45,189 bases of DNA. It comes from Methanomassiliicoccales archaeon UBA147. Lineage in GTDB: Archaea > Thermoplasmatota > Thermoplasmata > SG8-5. Within the stretch, counting starts at the first letter, position 1, and each line of letters opens with the position of its first letter. The position numbers and the translations under genes are program-made. This document shows, in pieces, positions 41,017-45,189 of the stretch. The notes beneath the pieces were generated by a model. That model was not told the DNA's origin, ran no database searches, and saw only the letters and a list, made by a program, of their open reading frames with translations. The stretch spans positions 34,911 through 80,099 of the forward strand of contig DAJR01000047.1 in NCBI GenBank assembly GCA_002496385.1, in the 5' to 3' direction.

Positions 41017-43887
41017 ATGCGAAAACTGTTGGGTCTGCTCTTGGGAGTCCTGCTTGTCGCGACGGCATTACCTCTTTCAGCCCAACCCGCTGCCGAGGAA
41101 ACGGACGGATGGGGGCCGACAGGCCAGGGCGTGTACTACCTGAGGCAGGCCGCATACGGCTATGCCATGAACTGGTGGAACTCCCGCAACCCGCATTTCA
41201 ACGACTTCACCGGCTCAGGGGGCGACTGCGCCAACTTCGTGAGCCAGTGCCTGATGGCAGGCGGCATGTCCCTGTGGCGCGGCACGAACGGCGGCGGCTA
41301 TGGGATTTACCCGGACGTGGACAGGCCGACGACATACAGCAACGGCACTATCCCTTACTGCGATTATCTCCATCTTCACCTGACCCGGTACCAGGCCGTT
41401 GACTATCATTATGTCGTGGAGGGCGTCAATGCCAGCATACCCGCGGACACTCAGGTCGGGGACGCGGTGATTTTCGGCACGGCTGCCGGGGACAAGTGGT
41501 CCCATGCAATGATCGTTGTCGGCGTCGGAGCGACCGACATCACCCTGGCCGGGCATACGACAGACACATCGACGGCCACGTTCTGGGGAGTCCTGGGCGG
41601 CTCGTTCACCTGCGCGAACTTCTATCACATCAGGGTGGAGCTTGACACGCCTTTCAGCTTCATCGTGAGCACAGGCACACTGAACGTCCGCGCCGGCCCG
41701 GGCCTCAACAGCGCAGGCAATTACTACCAAGCGCTGGGGTCGGTGTCGCAGTCCCAGATGTACGTTGCCCTCGGAACCCAGACCGATGCTTCCGGAAATA
41801 TCTGGTACAACTTCTGGTACGACGAGCGCAACCTTTGGTGCGCCGCAAACATGGTATCGGGAAACATCTATGCCAAGCCTGCGAACCAGCCCCAGTTCGA
41901 GATAGACGTCTCGACGTCGCTGAATGTCAGGGACGGACCCGGGACTTCGTATGCGGTTGCGGGCCAGGTGTTCGACGGGATGAGATATGTGCCCAAGGGC
42001 ATGCGCAACAATGCGGGCATCCTGTGGCGCTCCTTCTGGTGGGGCGGCGCGGTCAAATGGTGCTCCAACGGATACACCGATAATGTCACATTCACGCAGA
42101 AAGAGGTGACTCGCCAGAACGTCGGCTTCTGGCCGAGCTGGATGGGCACTGCCTACACGAACCTGCAGCAGAGCCGACTGACCCACGTGGCCTGGTTCTC
42201 GGTCGAGATGAACACGGCCGGCGATATAACGGCCTACAACAACTGGCCCTCCGGCTGGACCTCCCTTGTGGCCAGGTGCCACGAGAACGGCACAAAGGTG
42301 CTTGTCACCATGACGCTGTTCGGCTCATCCTCGGTATCGACTTTCCTGGCCAGCCCGACAGCCAGGGCAAACGGCGTGAGCAATCTCCTGGCCCAGGTTG
42401 TGGCCGGAAACGCGGACGGCATCATGATAGACCTGGAGTACCCTCCGTCAGGCAGTGACGCGAACCTGCTGGCATTCATGCAGGAGCTGGATGCCGCCTT
42501 CTACGCCGAGGACATGCTGTACGAGGTGCATTTCTGCCTCATGCCTTACCCATGGTCGTCCTACGGCTTCGGCCAGCTTCCGGCAATCAATTCGCATGTC
42601 GATTATTACTTTCTGATGGGCTATGACTATTTCTACGGCGGAAGTTCGACCACCGGGCCGTGCGGCGCCCTGTTCTGGACGAACAACATAGACGCCTGGC
42701 ATGCAATTTCAAAGTACCTCGGTTCTCCTTACTTCGTGGATAAGGGCAAACTCATCTACGGCATACCTTACTTCGGTTTCGATTATCCCGTTGCCACATC
42801 CGGCCACGATGCGCCCGGAGCCACAAGGAACGGCACCGCATCCTCGAGGACCTATTCGTCTGCCATGACCAAACTGGCAAGCACGGGGGCGACAATTCGG
42901 TGGGACGCCACAAGCCTCAGCCCCTGGTACTATTACCTGGAGGCGGGCCAATGGCACCAGGTATGGTTCGACAATGCCACCTCGCTGATGTACAAGTATC
43001 AGGTCGTGAACCAGCTGGACCTCCCGGGCATGGGAATCTGGGCGCTGGCCTATGACGGGACCAGCACGGCACTCTGGAACGCCATCGGCACGAAGCTCGG
43101 GCAGTTCTCCCTGGATACGAATCCCCTGAATGGCTCGACCGTGAGCGGCACGGTGAACATCTCCTCGGTCGCTTGGGGCGGCGTCACCGAGGTCCGGATG
43201 ACACTGCCGGGAGGCTCGTGGCAGAAGGCCGTATACTCGACAAACATACATTCGACCTACGAAGCAAGGTTCTGGATGAACTGGAACACGACATCATTGG
43301 CCACAGGCTGGTATGATGTCCAGTTCAGGCTCAACAATTCCTACGGCCATGTGTCCTTCGAGAATCGGACGTACTACGTGGACAACGGCGGCGCCAACTT
43401 CGAAATTCCCCTTTCGGCGGGCTGGAACCTTGTCTCCGTGCCCCTGAGCTTAGCCGATACGTCCGCAGCCAATGTCCTCGCCTCCATCGCGGGTTCATAC
43501 GATTCAGTTAAGTATTACAATGCACAGACACCGGCAGACCCATGGAAAACCTACAGGCCGGGCGGAAGCGCGAACGACCTGGCCAATATCGACAGGACCA
43601 TGGGAGTCTGGATCCACGCGAACTCGGCCTGCACCCTCAGTGTGAGTGGCACGGTACCGGCTTCCACGGCAATATCGCTGAAAGCGGGCTGGAACCTGGT
43701 GGGATATCCCTCACAGGCGCAGAGGGCCATCTCCGTGGCCCTGGCCGGGACGGGCTGTGACCGCGTGGAGGGATTCATGGCGGCACCGCCTTATGTCCAG
43801 GTCTTGGACGGGTCGTACCTGATGAAGTCTGGGGAAGCATATTGGGTGCATGTTGTTGTAGACGCCGTATGGACCGTGGACTGGTAA
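41017..43887 (+). CDS. Secreted multidomain hydrolase: amidase_6, two SH3b, GH18-like, C-terminal GWN repeats
   Basis: A 956-residue exported protein. Signal peptide about 1-22. Residues about 35-205: papain-like amidase (amidase_6 type) with catalytic Cys71 in SGGDCANFVSQC and His163 in WSHAMIVVG. Two SH3b-like segments follow (about 218-282 and 298-357; LNVRAGPG, LNVRDGPG), as in cell-wall-binding proteins. Residues about 365-700 are GH18-like: DGIMIDLE (467-474) has the Asp and Glu of the DxE pair, and VDYYFLMGYDYF is conserved. An Ig-like region and two GWNLV repeats end the chain. The set suits hydrolysis of a peptidoglycan-like or chitin-like wall; target unknown. A leaderless start is predicted. 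Confidence 0.85.
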   Translation: MRKLLGLLLGVLLVATALPLSAQPAAEETDGWGPTGQGVYYLRQAAYGYAMNWWNSRNPHFNDFTGSGGDCANFVSQCLMAGGMSLWRGTNGGGYGIYPDVDRPTTYSNGTIPYCDYLHLHLTRYQAVDYHYVVEGVNASIPADTQVGDAVIFGTAAGDKWSHAMIVVGVGATDITLAGHTTDTSTATFWGVLGGSFTCANFYHIRVELDTPFSFIVSTGTLNVRAGPGLNSAGNYYQALGSVSQSQMYVALGTQTDASGNIWYNFWYDERNLWCAANMVSGNIYAKPANQPQFEIDVSTSLNVRDGPGTSYAVAGQVFDGMRYVPKGMRNNAGILWRSFWWGGAVKWCSNGYTDNVTFTQKEVTRQNVGFWPSWMGTAYTNLQQSRLTHVAWFSVEMNTAGDITAYNNWPSGWTSLVARCHENGTKVLVTMTLFGSSSVSTFLASPTARANGVSNLLAQVVAGNADGIMIDLEYPPSGSDANLLAFMQELDAAFYAEDMLYEVHFCLMPYPWSSYGFGQLPAINSHVDYYFLMGYDYFYGGSSTTGPCGALFWTNNIDAWHAISKYLGSPYFVDKGKLIYGIPYFGFDYPVATSGHDAPGATRNGTASSRTYSSAMTKLASTGATIRWDATSLSPWYYYLEAGQWHQVWFDNATSLMYKYQVVNQLDLPGMGIWALAYDGTSTALWNAIGTKLGQFSLDTNPLNGSTVSGTVNISSVAWGGVTEVRMTLPGGSWQKAVYSTNIHSTYEARFWMNWNTTSLATGWYDVQFRLNNSYGHVSFENRTYYVDNGGANFEIPLSAGWNLVSVPLSLADTSAANVLASIAGSYDSVKYYNAQTPADPWKTYRPGGSANDLANIDRTMGVWIHANSACTLSVSGTVPASTAISLKAGWNLVGYPSQAQRAISVALAGTGCDRVEGFMAAPPYVQVLDGSYLMKSGEAYWVHVVVDAVWTVDW

Positions 43888-43891
43888 GAGT

Positions 43892-44533
43892 TTAGGTCTG
43901 CCCCAGCATCCCTGCGAACTGTATCACGTTGTTCAGCATCATCTGGACGCCTATCGACGCGATCAGTATGCCCATTATCCTCATTGTCGCGGTGATGCCC
44001 AGCTTTCCCATCTTCTCGTAGATGACATGGCTCTCGGCGAGCAGGAGATAGGTGAAGGCCAGCGTTATCAGGATGCTGAATATTATGAAGCCCCATTCCA
44101 GGAAGCCCGAGGACTCGCCCATGTATATCATCGCGGTTATCATGGCCCCGGGGCCGGATATCATGGGTATGCCCAAGGGCACGACTCCCACGGCGCCCTC
44201 GTCTATCGCATGCTGCCGCTCCTCGTCCGTGCTCTTGAATTTCGATATCTGGCCCATCAGCATGTCATAGCCTATCTTAATCAGCACGGCCGCGCCCACG
44301 AACTTGAGGGCCAGGAATTCCACGTTGAACAGGTCGAACAGGAACCTTCCGAGAAGGGCGAACAGTATCAGCACTGCCGTGCTGACCTTGATGGCATTGA
44401 CTATCGCCCTCTTCTTCTGCGCCCTTGTGTACCCGTCCGTGAGCACGATGAAGAACGGCACCTTGCTTATCGGGTTCACTGTGATGAATATTGCCGCGAA
44501 GGCTGCGACCATCAGGGCTATGTTGAAGGCCAT
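43892..44533 (-). CDS. MarC-family integral membrane protein
   Basis: A 213-residue membrane protein with six hydrophobic segments; FITVNPISKVPFFIVL and MISGPGAMITAMIYM are MarC/UPF0056 signatures. The family is widespread and its function is unsettled; the old link to multiple antibiotic resistance was not confirmed. ATG 44533 is preferred over upstream in-frame ATGs because a minus-strand TATA (complement of 44557-44566) is centred 28 bp before it. It converges with the hydrolase gene, 4 nt away. Confidence 0.9.
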   Translation of the reverse strand: MAFNIALMVAAFAAIFITVNPISKVPFFIVLTDGYTRAQKKRAIVNAIKVSTAVLILFALLGRFLFDLFNVEFLALKFVGAAVLIKIGYDMLMGQISKFKSTDEERQHAIDEGAVGVVPLGIPMISGPGAMITAMIYMGESSGFLEWGFIIFSILITLAFTYLLLAESHVIYEKMGKLGITATMRIMGILIASIGVQMMLNNVIQFAGMLGQT

Positions 44534-44556
44534 GGATGCGCTCACAAACAAACTAG

Positions 44557-44566
44557 TATATAAAAG
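44557..44566 (-). promoter_or_regulatory. TATA box of the marC-like gene
   Basis: Minus-strand CTTTTATATA lies about 28 bp before the ATG at 44533, which indicates a leaderless transcript and settles the start codon. Confidence 0.65.
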
Positions 44567-44715
44567 AATCCGCATGAATCCAGCCTGTCCGCATGAATCC
44601 TGGGGAACATGCACGCTGCCTTGCTGAGAGACGGTTTCCTACAATAAACTATATCAATAAGTGATTTATTACCATCACTCAGTGAGGGCAGGAGACTCCT
44701 TCCTGGAACATTTGC

Positions 44716-45075
44716 ATGGCCAACATAGTAGCACTTGAGGAAATATTGGACGAGATTAAGAATACCGGCGGTATTACCGATGCCATTCTCGTTTCGCGGA
44801 GCGGCATGCACATCGCCGGCAAGGTGCCGAAGGGCGCACATGCAGAGACGTTCGTGGCGATGTCCGCGATAATGCTGGGAGCCGCCGAAACCTCCACATC
44901 CGAGCTCAAGGAGAAACTGAGGATAGTCACTATCATGCTTGAACACTCGAAAGTGGCCATGGGAATTGTGACCCCAAAAGCGGTCTTGGTCCTGAAGGCC
45001 GGGCTCACCGATTCAGACGAGAAATTGATAAACATAGTCACGAATTTCACGCCCAAGTTCGAGAAAGCCCTGTGA
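44716..45075 (+). CDS. Roadblock/LC7 domain protein
   Basis: A 119-residue single-domain protein. The alternating strand/helix pattern, DAILVSRSGMHIA, and the later VAMGIVTPKAVLVLKAG strand pair are typical of roadblock/LC7 proteins, which in archaea and bacteria often partner small MglA-like GTPases; no GTPase is encoded beside it here. A TATA-like GATTTATTA near 44663-44671 would give a short leader. It lies just before the structured end of the window. Confidence 0.88.
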   Translation: MANIVALEEILDEIKNTGGITDAILVSRSGMHIAGKVPKGAHAETFVAMSAIMLGAAETSTSELKEKLRIVTIMLEHSKVAMGIVTPKAVLVLKAGLTDSDEKLINIVTNFTPKFEKAL

Positions 45076-45116
45076 ATTCTTAATCCCCAGGTTTAATTTT
45101 CAATCATGTAAACTAC

Positions 45117-45186
45117 CAGCCCCTAAACAGGCGAGGCATAGCCTCGTCTTAACGCTAACCAAGTATGGTTAGCGAAAGGGACTGGC
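45117..45186. repeat. Three-way-junction inverted repeat at the window end
   Basis: Outer stem CCAGCCCCT (45117-45125) with AGGGACTGG (45178-45186, one mismatch); inside are CGAGGC/GCCTCG around ATA and CGCTAACC/GGTTAGCG around AAGTAT, both perfect. The preceding CTACCAGCCCCTAAA resembles the ends of archaeal IS200/IS605 elements as I remember them. No transposase gene is in view, and the element may continue past the window. Confidence 0.55.
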
Positions 45187-45189
45187 GTT

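Noticed and set aside
1..45189. CRISPR array or cas genes
   Set aside because: No regularly spaced direct repeats and no Cas-like proteins were seen on either strand.

Overview
The window reads as a chromosomal segment of an archaeon, most consistent with the Thermoplasmatota (the phylum is inferred; the domain is well supported). Evidence for Archaea: a class I lysyl-tRNA synthetase, transcription factor S, a GfcR-type HTH-phosphoribosyltransferase regulator, a KaiC/RAD55-like ATPase, a roadblock/LC7 protein, NikR, and TATA boxes centred 26-28 bp upstream of start codons, so that many operon-leading genes appear leaderless while internal genes carry Shine-Dalgarno sequences. There is also much bacterial-type cargo, including a bacterial-type glutaminyl-tRNA synthetase.

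Layout. 1-2864: a TerC-family membrane protein behind a structured 5' leader, and an MscS channel. 2893-9756: two divergent operons for a nonulosonic (legionaminic-like) acid: 4,6-dehydratase and aminotransferase on the minus strand; CMP-transferase, NeuB-type synthase, NeuC-type epimerase/hydrolase, acetyltransferase and sugar amidotransferase on the plus strand. 10050-21403: a ten-gene minus-strand surface glycan operon (flippase, large glycosyltransferase, rfbF, rfbG, methyltransferase, rfbC, rfbD, second methyltransferase, CmcI-like protein, GT2 glycosyltransferase), conspicuously AT-rich at its distal end. 21697-23910: transcription factor S, a GNAT-YoaP fusion and a radical SAM protein. 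24002-30364: an operon of aconitase, NADP-isocitrate dehydrogenase and both ATP-citrate lyase subunits, with a divergent tandem-duplicated winged-helix regulator. 31612-34675: KaiC-like ATPase, GfcR-like regulator and lysS. 34676-35379: a gene-poor stretch with hairpins, a foldback element and tRNA-Gln(CTG). 35484-39270: a CPBP protease, a nickel ECF/Cbi-type transporter and NikR, with two NikR-like operators. 39298-45075: GlnRS, a large secreted amidase/SH3/GH18 protein, MarC and a roadblock protein. The last 80 bases can fold into a three-way junction cut by the window edge.

How it fits together. The two sugar regions would supply a CMP-nonulosonate (probably acetamidino-modified) and a CDP-linked branched 6-deoxysugar to a flippase-dependent cell-surface glycan. 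The citrate operon links 2-oxoglutarate, isocitrate and citrate to acetyl-CoA plus oxaloacetate in one transcription unit. The nickel block is self-contained: importer and sensor are divergently transcribed and each promoter has a match to the GTGTTAC-N13/14-GTAACAC operator type.

No CRISPR array, rRNA gene, complete insertion sequence or integrase gene was seen.
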